DNA of 64,000 bases from Nissolia schottii (lineage: Eukaryota; Streptophyta; Magnoliopsida; Fabales; Fabaceae). The notes under the pieces are model-generated. The model did no database searches and was not told where the DNA came from. It saw only the letters and a list, made by a program, of their open reading frames with translations. The stretch is from NCBI GenBank assembly GCA_003254905.1, contig QANU01067122.1, positions 1-64,000 of the forward strand, written 5' to 3'. Shown piece after piece: positions 1 to 12,620 of this stretch (position 1 is the stretch's first letter; every line of letters starts with the position of its first letter). The position numbers were made by a program, and so were the translations under genes.

Positions 1-930
1 TTACCAAATTTAGATTTTAGATAGAATCTAACGAGGTTTTATATTATAAAAACGTTAAATCGTAAATTTGTAAGTTTTACAATGATTTTCTAACAACTGG
101 GATTATAGCATTTAAATGTTAATACTATCCTCTTCTGACTTCCTCAAGTGCCCTGTCGTCGGATTGGTTTCTTAACTTAATAATTTAGGTATTTTTTTAG
201 TTGCTTTGCTGCCTTTGGATCTTCTCTCCTTAGACTCGTCATGCCATATGACTTACGTTGCTTTTAAAGCATATTTGGATTTTTTTTAAAAAAAATACTA
301 TTTGTTTAAAAAATAAATTAACACCTGTATATATTTACACAGAAAAATAAAGATTATAAAATATATAAAGAAACTTTATAAAACAAAGAATAAATATTGT
401 CATTAAACATTTATGCGTGCATGAACATACATATGTTTAATATTATTTGTTTATGTGTTTGATAATATTTATTTCTATATTTTGTGTATATACAACACAT
501 ATATGTGTAACATTGTTAATTTATGAATTTGATAATACTTATTTTTTTATTTTATAATGTTTATTTTTCTATGTGAAATACACATAATATTTAATTTTTA
601 TAATATACAAATAATAAGACTATTTTTTTTTTTAAAAAAGCTAACGTCCTAGCCAACCTCCTCTGGTACTTGCATTTGTATTTGTTTTATTTAATCAATA
701 AATACAATAGTCTATAAAAAAAAATACAGGTGAGCAATAAAAGAAATACTTGATTTTTTTTTTAATTTATGAATTTTGCCTGTAAACTCCAAAAGGCATG
801 GAAAAAAAGTGAAAATCAAATTTAAAGACTGGGCAACAAAACGACGAACAAAGCAGGCAAACAGACACCGTGTCTATATTTATGTGTTGTGTGTTGTGTG
901 TTGTGTGTCGTGTTGCCTGAAGCTATTTCT
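1..930. other. AT-rich intergenic stretch, no gene seen
   Basis: Very AT-rich sequence with long A and T runs and no coding-like reading frame. Near 884-915 there is a short tandem run of a 7-base unit like TGTGTTG. Nothing else could be assigned. Confidence 0.5.
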
Positions 931-966
931 CTCTTCTTATGAGCCACTCCTTGCCACCCTCATTCA

Positions 967-1160
967 ATGAAACTCCCAAACACGGCCTTAAACCCCGCCA
1001 AAACCCTACACAAAACCCTCAAATTTTTTGCTCCCTTGAACCATTTTCACGCAATGCGATCGCTGTCAACTGCAAACGACGTCGTTTTACTGCCCCGATG
1101 GCGTTGTTCCCTTCCTCTATTCCCTCCCTCCACTTCATACCTTCCCTCTCGGATGCTCAT
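967..1160 (+). CDS. Possible first exon of an unidentified or decayed gene
   Basis: An open frame begins at ATG 967 and runs to a good donor (CAT|GTAAGTGT) at 1161. The peptide is basic and rich in Ser, Leu and Pro, with a second Met before RSLSTAND, which would suit an organelle-targeting leader. I could not find a convincing continuation: downstream there is CA-rich low-complexity DNA and then a stop-containing coding-like stretch at 2021-2200. The sequence family is not recognised. It may be the leftover 5' end of a gene, or a chance frame. Confidence 0.2.
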
Positions 1161-1476
1161 GTAAGTGTAAACCCCCCTCACTCTTTCTCTTTTGTATTTC
1201 TTCCTATTTTGCACACAAGCTGTTTTCTTTTATTGACGCGTTTTAATTCTGAAATTTTAAGCTTCAATTTTGATGTTATTTACTGTGGAAATATGTAATG
1301 ATACTTCATTTCTGTCCTGCATTGAAAACTCTGTTTTTCCCCCTGATTATTATTGGTATTGTTAGTATTATTATGAAGTTATCCTCTTGTGAAAATGCAT
1401 TGGCATTGTGGTGCTGCATTCAACTCATTTCAAAAAATCAAAATGTATGTCCGATCGCAATCAATAAGAAACCTAG

Positions 1477-1830
1477 TTACACAACTCTCACACCATCACT
1501 CTCACTTTCCTCTCTTCGCCCACCGTGCCCCACTTTACCCTGCTGCGATCCACTGCATGCGCACTCACCATCTTCCACCGTACTTTTCACCACGCCCTCC
1601 ACCATCAACTTGCCATTGCCCTGCCACCTCACCCTCAACCATGCCCTTCTACCACCACCGCCTGCCATGCCTTCCTCGCACCTTTGTACCACCGCCCGCG
1701 CTCTTCACTGCGACCATCTCCCTCCACAATGCCCTTGACACCGCACCTATGCCACTGTACCCTCACCACACTCCCACTGCCCCCCTCTACCACTGCCGCT
1801 CCCACCGCACCTCTATTGTCAACGTATTCC
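1477..1830. repeat. CA/CCA-rich low-complexity stretch
   Basis: The plus strand is strongly pyrimidine-biased, dominated by CCAC, CACC and CTCC words. Several frames on both strands stay open because of this composition. It contains no recognisable domain, so I treat the frames as compositional artefacts. Confidence 0.55.
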
Positions 1831-2020
1831 TTTTTTTTTTAAATCTTTTTCTTTTAATAGATTTTTTGTATTTTTTTTTATCTTTGATTATATTTATATA
1901 TTATTGATTTGGGGGGATTAGGATTGACTGATTTGTGGGTTAGGGTTTTAATTTGTGGGTGAAGCTTTGGTCATTGGCTAGAGTTTTAATATATTTTGTG
2001 TTTGTTTTTTGTTTTTAGAA

Positions 2021-2200
2021 ATGGCGGACCAAAATGCACCACCACGCTGTTTGACGAGATTAACATAATGGTGGACAATCTGAAAAATTAGATTACTCTC
2101 TTGGAAAGAGTGCATGCATAGGCTCTGGTGTAAATGGATGATTGTTAAGCACAAAGAGACAATTGTCCATCACTGGAATGTCCACCGTCGGAATGTCAAG
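2021..2200 (+). pseudogene. Stop-riddled coding-like fragment, possibly gag-related
   Basis: After an acceptor-like TTTTTAG, a frame starts MADQNAPP and soon meets stops. A second phase reads LERVHA and MDDC with further stops. Short MAD-type starts followed by coil-like residues occur in plant gypsy gag proteins, but the match is too short to be firm. The end of this piece (near 2158) and the sequence near 3726 share a 26-base direct similarity (GAGACAAT..TCC....GAATGT), as if a larger insertion separates two parts of one sequence. Confidence 0.2.
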
Positions 2201-3716
2201 TGACACCCACCAAAATATCATTAAATCTTAATGTACAATCAAATAATAGTTTTTAAAGACTAAGTAAACCCCAAAAACATAGTAAAGAGGGCTAGCATAG
2301 GTCGTCTTTCGAGGAAGTACAAACGAATTAATTTTATTTTATTTTGTTAAACAAAAGGTGGGGGTTAGAAGGTTATCACAATGAAAATAAAAACAAGAAA
2401 CAAAAAAGTACCTGCACAAGGAAGTCACCGCGGATCTTAAAATAACGTTCATCAGTCACAACAATATTTCATAAAGATGGTTAAGTTGTCAATCAAACGA
2501 TTTCCTGATCAACAAGCAATTTACCTAGTCGAGTCATAATCACACATCTCTTAGGGATTGATTAACCCATGACTAGTGGACCACAATCATGGTCCTATGA
2601 ACAAGTGTTAATCCTAAGCATCAATTGCCTTAACCTAACTCCAATCAAAGTTAACAATTCCCTTACCAATTAGGTGCAATTAAATCAATCAATTAAATTT
2701 CCACAATTGAAACACTAAGCATACACGAAACATGCATCGTAGTGACATGCAAACCTAGAATTTATTTTAATCATACATATTCATCTTGGCATCGTTACGA
2801 CAAATGCACGCAATCAAGCAAATCTATCAAAGATAACAATTTTTCAACTGACAAACAAAATCAAAGATAGAAGAAGAGAGAAGAGAATTGATAACCAAAA
2901 TATGGAATTGAATTGATAACAAAACCTCACAAATCCTTATATCCTTGGGTTGATCCTTGCGCAAGTAGAAATCTATGCCTCCATTGATGGAGGTTACAAG
3001 AAAAAACTCAAAATAAAATATTTTAGAGCTAATCCTAATCCTAAAATAATAGAAACCCAAAACTAGAGTGTTTAATATTTGCTGAATGCCTCCAAAGTGT
3101 GCTTAGACGGCTTATTTATAGCTAAAAATATGGGTTTGGGTGGTCATAGGCCGTCACTAGACCGTTGCAGCAGTTATGAGCATTATGGCGGTGCGAGCTA
3201 GTTCAATTTTTACAATTTTGCTTCTTGGACACCGCTGCAGCGGTCTTTCGAACTGAATTTGCCTATTTTTTTTTTCTTTATGAAAGTTATAGATCTTTTA
3301 ATTCTAAATAAAATATACTCAAATTTTGTCTTGTTTGGATTTCAGATGGAGGAGTTATGCCCCTATCTTTATGGAAGCTCCAATCTGAAATTTCAGCATC
3401 ACTATTCTAACTTTCGGGCTAAAAACGACAAAGTTGATAATTGATTAAGCTTTTTCAGCTTTTCATGAGAGTTTTAGAGCTTCTTCTTCTTAGATTTTCT
3501 ACAATATAAAACTTGAAATAATTGCATGTCTACAACTCACGTTATGACCTAAATACAAAAACAAAGTAAAAAAGCACAATTAAGTAACAATTCTCACAAT
3601 TGGGCACAAAGAGACAAAGATGCAAAACGAACCCAAATTCGCAAACTTAAGCATAAAAACCATGAAAAATATCTAATAATATGAGAATAAATAGGCACAT
3701 AAATGAAAACTATCAT
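2200..3716 (-). mobile_element. Probable Ty3/gypsy-like LTR or element fragment
   Basis: About 1.5 kb without a gene. Read on the minus strand, the right end begins TGATAGTTTTCATTTATGTG, a TG start of the kind seen in long plant gypsy LTRs. Internal short-palindrome GC islands (CTGCAGCGG) and a TATTTATAGC promoter-like word lie in otherwise AT-rich DNA. No protease, RT or integrase motif is present. A 26-base direct similarity flanks the segment. Class and exact ends are inferred and uncertain. Confidence 0.3.
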
Positions 3717-4134
3717 TGAGTCTTGAGAGACAATCATCCACATTCAGAATGTGACAAGCCATCATCAACTTAGATTTCAGAGGTTTCGAGGTTGTTAATA
3801 ATGTTGACATTGATGACGTGGGGGATAATGCTGCCATGCTAGTAAATGATCAACCTAACTTTATTTAGAGTTTTTTAATTAGGTTACTCTAATTTATGGT
3901 ATAGAATCCTCTGCTAGTAATTATGATCAATTAGCCGATTAGAGTTTTGAGATTGTGGGAGAAATATGTAAGAAGCTAGGTAAGAAATAAGAATAATAAT
4001 ATAATTAGTTTGAATTATTAATGAAGTTTGTATTAATTATGTTGTTATGAAATAATCACGTTAATAGTGTAGAATATAAAATTAATAATTTTAAAAAAAA
4101 ATTACAAGCATACAGAAATCAATTAATGTCTTGA

Positions 4135-4332
4135 ACAATGTAAGGTGGTTTTGACGAATTTTCTCGTTGACAAAGACGACGGCAGATTACAAAATGCGTC
4201 AGTAATAACTACCTACCAAAATATTATTGACAAATTTTTTAAGTTGGTAAACCTGTTGGTAGCTCTTGACAGTAAGATATGTATTTCCATTGATAAATTC
4301 ATCGTTATTGAGTATTTTTTGTTTTTGTAGTG
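4135..4332. mobile_element. Possible terminal fragment of a CACTA-type transposon
   Basis: Read on the minus strand, the sequence from 4332 begins CACTACAAAAAC, the terminus shared by many plant CACTA elements. It is followed by subterminal words such as GATGAATTTATCAATGG. A related word (AATGAATTTATTGACG on the minus strand) occurs near 5490. No partner terminus or 3-bp target duplication was identified, so this is only a fragment at best. Confidence 0.3.
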
Positions 4333-4586
4333 TTATTAAGGAAACATTGGTCTTTTGTGAGAATGATGTTGTGTCTTTCTGTAAAGATACAATGACGATC
4401 CATATACCATAGTAGTAAAGGATCACTATGAGTGCTCATATTATGGTTATGCAATGATGGGTATTTTTATACACCTTGCGCACTAATGTTTGTTGATAAG
4501 GTTATGAGTTACGTGGTTCTGAGGGAACCTATTTTATAGCCTATCATTCGCCTATGGTTCCTAGCTAGCTGATAGCCTTGTAGAGT

Positions 4587-4594
4587 ACTGGAAT
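4587..4594. repeat. Target-site duplication, left copy (ACTGGAAT)
   Basis: Eight-base ACTGGAAT immediately left of the 4595-4894 element. An identical copy lies at 4895-4902. An 8-bp duplication is the hAT superfamily hallmark. Confidence 0.75.
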
Positions 4595-4894
4595 TATGGC
4601 CGTCAAAACGGGCGGGTCCGGCCCGTTTAGGCCTGGTCTGTTTAGGTCCGCGGGCCAAAACGGGCAGTCTGCTAGTCTGTTTATTTTTTTAAATTAAAGA
4701 ATTTAAAAAATTCAAATTTTTTTTTTAAATTTTATAAAAATTTTCACGGGCTCACCGGCCGGTCTGTTGGCCAAACGGGCCGGACTTAAACGGGCCGGTC
4801 CAATTTTTTTTCAAAGTTTTGCGGGCCTAGTTTTTGCATGTAAAGTCCGTCTATTTAACCGGGTAAACAGACCGGGCCCATTTTGACAGCCCTA
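4595..4894. mobile_element. hAT-type MITE, 300 bp
   Basis: The element starts TATGGCCGTCAAAACGGG and ends CCCATTTTGACAGCCCTA. The reverse complement of the end matches the start at 15 of 18 positions, giving a terminal inverted repeat. Perfect 8-bp ACTGGAAT direct repeats flank it. The interior is split between GC-rich arms (many CGGGCC words) and an AT-rich core, with no coding frame, so it is non-autonomous. The 8-bp duplication assigns it to the hAT superfamily. Confidence 0.8.
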
Positions 4895-7080
4895 ACTGGA
4901 ATGATCTGCTTCGTGGTGAATTTCTTTTTAAGCTTTAGTTTGTGGTCATTGTTGTTCAACCTGAGAGTTGTTTTTATAATGTTCTACAAACTAATTGAAT
5001 AAAACTCAATCGGTATTGTTCAAGTGGGAGAATGTCATAATTTTTTAGGTTTGACCTTTAGACTAAATATCCTAAGAGGACCAATAAAATGACCCATTTG
5101 TAGCTACATTTACCACGTCATAACGTGAAAATACCAAGGGTTTCTCGAAATTCTACCTCCGTTGATGGAAATTTAGGTTGGTATGCACATTAATTAAATG
5201 TCGCATTTTAAGAATGTAGAAATTACTTCGCCAAAACGAAATTCAAATATTGACAGCAAATTCCGTTAGCAACTACCTCAAAATAATAATAATAAAAATT
5301 ACCGCCACTGCCATCGAAATAATGTTGGTTACTTGTTGGTGCTAAATGGCGTAAGGGTTTTTCGATCTTTTTAGTGTTGGATTATGTAATATGTTGATAG
5401 GTTTTGTAGACATATTCTCCCAAAGCCTTTTTCGAACTTTTTGGGGGAAACAATTTGTTGCAGGTTTTTGTCAAAAATATTTCGTCAATAAATTCATTGG
5501 TATTTTGTGTTTTTCTAAAACTTTTATATCGCCAATGAAGGTTAAATTTTATTGACATTCCATGAGTTTCAATAAAATCACACCAACGCACCCTCTATTT
5601 GTCCAAGCAAAGCTCACTTTCCCTAATGAACACTAACCTCCACTAATGATAACTCTTAGATGCTATTTGTTATTAAAATGTTTTATCCATTACCCCCCTC
5701 ACATTTTCATGATCAATAGAATTCACAACCTTCCTTTAACCGTCTCTTATACGACTTTATAGATCTTCTGGTTCTCACAGAAATGCCTAATTAAGCCTTT
5801 TGCATGTGTTGTGTGTGTGTGAGAGTCAAGTGTACATTAAGTGAGTTTGACGAAGGATAAGAGATTCTCCTCCTATAAATAAAGGGTTAGCCTTTGATTG
5901 TTATGCACCACTAAAAAGAGAGTCTATATACACTGGAGAGAGTGTAATAAGGTTGTATATTTATCTAGATATGCAACTTTTACCGTTTGAAAATTGTAAT
6001 AGGATACTTTTATTGGTATGTAGAGGTGTGTTTATCTCTTTTAGTTAGGGACCATAGAAACACAACGAAGTGACTGAAATATATTGAAGTGAGCGAATCA
6101 TGTTAAATTGTTATTTTATTGTGCTTAATTTATTTTCTTTTTTCTACTTCTGTGGGTTCTTTTCGCTGCTCAGCACTAATACCGTACTTGTATGGTAAAT
6201 CGTAGCATATATCAACTGAATTCTTTATAAATTATGGGCAACTTTAACAAATAGAACAGATTTTGTTTTCATTTCCGTGACATGTGCCTATATTATATAC
6301 CAACATTGAGATATTGAAAATTCCACTTGAAATACATGTTCATTAATCTTTTAAAAAAAAATCAAATCAAGCAAATGAATCAAACATACGATCCACGACT
6401 CCTGCTGTAAAGATCTAGTTCTGATTGTTTCTCATCCAAGAAAATCCTCTACTTAGATACATTCATATAATTAAGATCTTGAATCCTTTACTGTCACCCA
6501 TTTAATCATCATATAAAAAGCCAGTTAGCTATTAGCTTCATGCACTTCAATTAGTGAGAATCCAACTCAACAAAATATCAAGTTTAAAAAATTAAATTGA
6601 GCTGGTTTGTCGTGGAACTGCGTTGATGATCAATTCACAATCTTCTAAAAAATCCGATCTGAAAAAGAGTATCATTATAATTTTTTAAAATTTTTTATCG
6701 AAGTACAAAAGTTAAATGGTGAGTGTCAAAGTTTCTCATTAACAAATGTATTTTCTAGAAACCATAGACATGCCACAACATAGCCTACATTATTAAACAA
6801 TTAAAGCCGAAAGACAAATGGTTCCAGTTTAAATACTATCAGTTGTCCCCACAACAATCACAAAACATTGATCCTAATCTATGTTGAAAAGACACCCAAA
6901 AGAACAAAGCATTACACCCACACATACCCAAATAAATAAATAATCAATTTCGCCATAATATTTTATTTTATTTTTTTTACATTAATTTAATTTGATAATC
7001 AAATTTTATTAATTATGTTCACATAATAATCCAATTTGTACCAAACTATTACCTTTAGGACAATTCGAATCCTAGAACTT
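4895..7080. other. Intergenic stretch, no gene seen
   Basis: AT-rich with scattered short frames and no domain. Around 5860-6190 there is a TATAAATAAAGG word followed by promoter-like and GAGAGA words that could be part of an old LTR, but no matching partner or clear TG/CA ends were found. Confidence 0.4.
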
Positions 7081-7475
7081 CTCCGCAGAGCTAGAATCTT
7101 CAGTGTTGAATGCTTGGGTATGTACCGGCAGGCACTTCGACGGTCAAGTCAGTGGGTGTTTGATGTGGTAGTGTAGACTGAGCAAGAGTTGAACATACCT
7201 GAGTTCTTCTGAGAGTTAAATACTTATGTTAGCCGTTACGGTCGGTTCCACGTACCTTAATGAGGGGAGAGCATCTCGGTCCACGTTACATCAATACGCG
7301 TTACGTATTGATGGGCGGTTGATACTTTGGTCTGCATTACACCCATACGCGTTACACATTGATGAACAATTATGGTATCGGGTTAAATCCTTCCACAGGC
7401 AATTTGGTAGGGTCACCTTGCTCCACGGATTATTGGATCTGGATCATTGGGCCTCTGGCCTAGTCCATATAACAC
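7080..7475. repeat. Unclassified GC-richer repeat-like block
   Basis: A block of higher GC than its surroundings. It contains GGCACTTCGACGGTCAAGTC and two diverged copies of a roughly 48-base unit around TACGCGTTAC (near 7295 and 7348). A 94-codon frame runs through it but has no recognisable domain. It is likely repeat-derived, because such blocks stand out sharply from flanking AT-rich DNA. The class is unknown. Confidence 0.3.
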
Positions 7476-8406
7476 AATTAATTAAGTCCATGTCAAATTT
7501 TAAAAGTTAATATCAAAATGAAAATGTTAGGATTCTTTTGTACCAAAATAAAAATGTTAAAATCAAATAGATTATTTACTTTTTAAAAAACTGTTAAAAC
7601 TTAAAAGAACAAGAAATCACATGTGATCCTCTCTTTTACCTTTAGTTTTTTAAAATTTTATTTTAGTGCACACACATGCTTAGCTGTTAAACAAAGTGTT
7701 TTAGTAGTACAAGTATACATATATATTATTATGACTTTTACTTTATTATTTATGATGATCGATCCGTACCACACACGGATATTACAAGTAGTCTCTAGTA
7801 GATTATACAATTTTATATGCCATTATTTAAATTAAAAGAATTGGAAATATGATAATTAGCATTAGTGGGGTTCAGGGCTTTATTTTTGTTTTTTGTTATT
7901 TTTCCCTTTGAGACACCCAGTAAACGACAAGTTGATTCATGTAGAAGGTGACCCATAAGGGTTTTCTAGCAAGCATAGGTGAAATTTACAAAAATTGGCT
8001 GCACAAACCAATTTGATTTCAATTTATAGCTTTAAAGAGTCCTCAAATTGATTAAGAATTCACAGAAATATTGTTTATATATAGTAGTCTTAACTAATCG
8101 ACATAATTAAAAATTAAACTTTGTGACTGGGTACCTAAAGACAAACTTAGGGTTACACATGAATTAAGGGGGAAAAATGTGTTAAGTAATAGTTCTACAA
8201 AATTGTTTGAATGGGAATAAAAAAAATTATTTGAGTACACATAGTTAACTCCACTAATGCACGTTGTTGTTGGTTTTTTTTTTCTTTTACGAAATGCACA
8301 TTGTTATATAATGGTTATTGCAATTATCTTTATTAGAATTACATGTGGTCATTATAAGTATTATTATAAAAAAAACCAATACTCACTTGAGATTGAATTA
8401 GATACA

Positions 8407-8414
8407 TATTCTAA
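8407..8414. repeat. Target-site duplication, left copy (TATTCTAA)
   Basis: TATTCTAA directly left of the 8415-8701 element. The same eight bases follow it at 8702-8709. Confidence 0.65.
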
Positions 8415-8701
8415 AGTTTAAATATGTTTTAGGTCCCAAACAAATTTTTTTAAGATTTGGTATAGCCCATAAAAAAAAAATTTGTCCAAACATATCATAT
8501 ACATGGTTTTAATCTTTGTTATTAGTTGAACTATATGGTTTTAGTCCTTATTATTACTGGAATTCTGTTAACTACTTACATGGCTAATGGATTGCCACAT
8601 CACTAATGTCATGTGAATAAAATAAACTCACTGATCATAATTTTTTAAAGACCTAAAGTAAATCTTTAAAATTTGTTGGAGATTCGAAACATATTTAAAC
8701 C
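8415..8701. mobile_element. TIR MITE, 287 bp
   Basis: The left end AGTTTAAATATGTTTTAGG and the reverse complement of the right end, GGTTTAAATATGTTTCG, form an inverted repeat. Similarity continues into subterminal AAATTTT and GATTTG words. Perfect TATTCTAA repeats flank it. There is no coding capacity. An 8-bp duplication fits hAT; a 9-bp reading (TATTCTAAA) with one extra base would fit Mutator-like elements. Confidence 0.72.
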
Positions 8702-8709
8702 TATTCTAA

Positions 8710-11280
8710 ATTTAGTGAATTAAATTAAAATCAAGAGAGTATTTATTATGAGTTACTTAATTTTTCATTAATGAACTATTTATTATTTATTTATTTTATT
8801 ACTATTTGTTAATAGTAATAAATTAATATTAATAAAACTATTACTAAATTATTTTTTTGAAATTTATATGTCACATGATTGTTACAATTCTTAATTTTAA
8901 CTTTATAATTTATTTATGATTCTAGTACACAAAACTAGTTAACTCACGTGCAAATACTTTTTTTTTTCCAGTAAACTCGTATGAGTTTAATTACACTCTA
9001 ACAAAATCAATAAACCATCAATTCTATTATTGAGTTTACAACTTTAAATTTACACTTAATTTTGTCCTCAAAATATATAAATTTGATAGCCTTAGGTTGA
9101 ATATTTAATTGACTTATTTATATTATACAATATTAAATGAGTTTATAGTAAGGTAGTATTATATATTTATCATAATTGAGTTATGTTGTTTTGAATTACA
9201 TAATAATAATAAAAAATATATGATATAACAGTTAAGCCATGCATACAAAATTAAAATAAATTTTATAATTCTTTTTATTTATTTTATTACAAAATTTACA
9301 CCGTTCAATATCATTCGTAAATGTCTTGTCATTATGCTAGTCAAACATATTCCTTATATAAAATATATTTTTTAAATACGTAATTTTTATAAATTTACTA
9401 ATCAAATTTACGATTTGAATATATTAAAAGTTTACAAATTTATCAAATTCTCGATTTTAAAAACCTTATTTACATGCTAACCCTGGCTCATCCTATAGTA
9501 TTTTTTTAATAAAATTTTTGCTAATATTCAGACACTGGAATTGGAGTCGTGTCAAATCCGTGCATATATGCTTTCTATAATAGCACAATTTTATTTTTAT
9601 TTTTTCAGTTGTTTCAAAATCATGGAGGATTTCATGTTCCTCATACACAACGATAATACTTAATTCACCCTAAGCATAACCTTTCCAAAAAAATAATTAC
9701 AAAGGCACCACCTGTCCCCTTTGGATGACGATCCACACATCATAACCATAATACTTAATTCACCCCAATACCCAAAATGGTATCCAACCTTATATTATTT
9801 TAATGAAATTTGATTGTATTGATCCCCTAAAGAAGTAAGCAAATTCAACACCTGTGGAATTCCCATTGGGGATCTTGTGATTTTCAGTGTTATAAAATGC
9901 CCACCTTCAATATTTTATGTGCCATTCCTTGGATTATGCTTCTTAACTAGGAAAACTGTGTCTAGATTCATAAGCCCTAGTTAACACGTGTCCTCACACA
10001 ATATGATTTCTTCCTTTATTTTGTTTTCTTTTTCACTCACTTTAGCATCAAACAAATTAATATCAACTTACTTTGTTTTCATCCTGGGTTAAACATGTCA
10101 CCTAATAGCTTGGCACACTCCTGAATTTACTAATATGCCCTTGTGTTAAGAATGGCATGCCATTCAATGATTGACTAATTGCAAATTTTCAATCCCTTGA
10201 TTGGCTCAAAATTATGTTGGTGAGGAAGCATGATTTTGCTTCAAGGTGGGACTTATTCCCAAGGGTAAGGCCAACATAAACCAGATGTAAACAATAGAGG
10301 GTAAGGGCATTTTGGTGAAGTTGCAATTCATGATCATTTTGATTAGTGTCACTTGAAATTCTTTTTATTTATTTCCCTTATTCTTTTATTTTTCTCAAGA
10401 ATAAATAATATTACTTACACTTATAAAAAAAACATACCTCTCACAAGTTTAAGGGGTTAGATATATAAAAACAATAAAATAATTTTATATCTCAATACAT
10501 GTACTGCCATGCAGTAATCATTTAGGCGTGGATAGGGTATACCCTTTTCCATTTGAAACTCATCATTTATTTAGAAGAATAAGCCAAGTCAATCAAAACG
10601 AAAAAGACAACAACAATTAAACTTTAGATTACTTTGTCATAAAAATCTTAATATCATATCAATAATCATGTCTATCAAAAATTTAAGTTATTGAATATAG
10701 AAAATTGAATAATTTTACATCTTAACATGTATTTACACACAAATAATTTTACATGTGCATAATCTGCACCTTCTACTATATGTGATTTAGTAGTGTTATT
10801 TGTAGATAGATAATAAACATTATGGTAGACATCTATAGAGAGAAAGACAATGCTCAAGTATTTAAGATGTTTTGTATCTTTCTTTCTATATGAATATCTC
10901 CACTATGTATATGTATGAATTTTAGGTGAAAGAGGTCAAAATCAATTTTAATAGTTATTAAAAGTAAAAATTTATCACCTAATAACCTAGAATCAATTCT
11001 AAGAAACGACAACAGAAAATCAAACATATTATATGTCTATTGCATATGTACAAATATCATTTCTATATGTGATTTTATTCTAATTTGTGCAACTTGGTTT
11101 TGTTGTCACACTTCAGTGTTTTAGTGTCAGGTGAGGAGAGTTTTGTTGTTATGCAATAAGTATTATTTTTTTAAACTAAACAACATTACCCCGTACTACT
11201 TTAATTAAAAAAATGAAATGGATAGGGATTATAAGAAAATGACGATTGATTGATTGACTGATAGAATCAAAAGTTGGGAC
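8710..11280. other. AT-rich intergenic region upstream of the MYB gene
   Basis: No coding-like frame longer than about 60 codons and no domain. Long A/T runs dominate. The last few hundred bases should include the MYB promoter. Confidence 0.5.
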
Positions 11281-11291
11281 ATAGCTTCAAG

Positions 11292-11299
11292 TATAAATA
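11292..11299 (+). promoter_or_regulatory. Candidate TATA box of the MYB gene
   Basis: TATAAATA lies 137 bases upstream of the first in-frame MYB ATG. A pyrimidine tract (CT)n follows at 11359-11377, typical of plant 5' leaders. Confidence 0.6.
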
Positions 11300-11428
11300 T
11301 GCCACAAACACTACGCCAGTAAGTAACCATAGGATTAATTTGGAAAACAAGTATTACTTTCTCTCTCTCTCTCTCTACCTACAGAGCCAAAATTAACTTT
11401 GGAAACTAAGCCCAAGGCATTTTTTTGC

Positions 11429-12586
11429 ATGTATTGGGGAGGGAACATGGGTGGTGGTGTTGGTGGTTGGGGTGTAATAGAAGAGGAAGGATGGAGGAAG
11501 GGACCTTGGACTGCTGAGGAGGACAGGTTGCTAATTGAGTATGTCAAGATCCACGGTGAAGGCAGGTGGAACTCTGTTGCTAGGCTTGCAGGTGACAACC
11601 AAACCTTACTCAGTGCCTTTCTTGCTTCTTAATTCCAAACAAACATATGTAGTTTATGCTCAACAAATTGCATTATTTGGATTCATCTTGTGCGAAACAC
11701 TTAGTCGATATATACACATCATTCACTATTAGATCATATTTTAATAGGTCTATGCCTTATTAAAAGTCAATCTAGTGATGGATATCATGTAAGTCAATAT
11801 AATATCTTATATAACATGAATACAAATAATATTTTTCATATTAATTGAGGATTCTCTTATATTTAAAATGAACATTAAAGAGAAAGAATCATGTTTACAT
11901 CTTTATTCTTCATTAATGTGACTATCTAATCTTTATTTTAAACATGAGAAGATGGTCCATTTATACTTCATAGCTCATTAAATTGGCTATGGTAAATTAA
12001 GTTGCTTCCAAAGTCTACTCATTTAATTGGCTATCCTTGTTACCATAGGTTCTTCATTTGGGCCTTTTTTTCCGACCATGTTTTTGCTAATCCTTAAACT
12101 CCTGATCAGCCTTCAGACTCTTAAATTTCTTTGCTTTTTCTTTTCCTTAATCTTTTGTCCCCTTTATTATATAACAGGACTGAAAAGGAATGGGAAGAGC
12201 TGCAGACTAAGATGGGTGAATTACCTGAGACCAGACCTGAAGAGGGGTCAGATAACACCTCAAGAAGAGAGCATAATTCTTGAGCTCCATGCTAGATGGG
12301 GAAACAGGTAACAGTTTTAGTTCTCAATACTCTCTTTGAGAACACAATTCTAGGCCTTCATGTTTCTCTGTTATAATTAGTTCTTAATTGCTTATTAATC
12401 AAGACAACAATGTTCAGGTGGTCAACAATTGCAAGAAGCCTGCCAGGAAGAACTGACAACGAGATCAAGAACTATTGGAGGACCCATTTCAAGAAAAAGA
12501 CTAAAAGCCCCTCAGACGCTGCCGAGAAGGCGAAGAACCGCCTCTTAAAGAGGCAGCAATTCCAGCAGCAGCAACAACAACAGATT

Positions 12587-12620
<34 letters not shown>

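Noticed and set aside
1298-1907. Overlapping 105-172 codon frames
   Set aside because: They follow the CA-rich composition; no domain and no splice structure.
5860-6190. LTR-like stretch with TATAAATA and GAGAGA words
   Set aside because: No partner LTR, no clear TG/CA ends, no target duplication.
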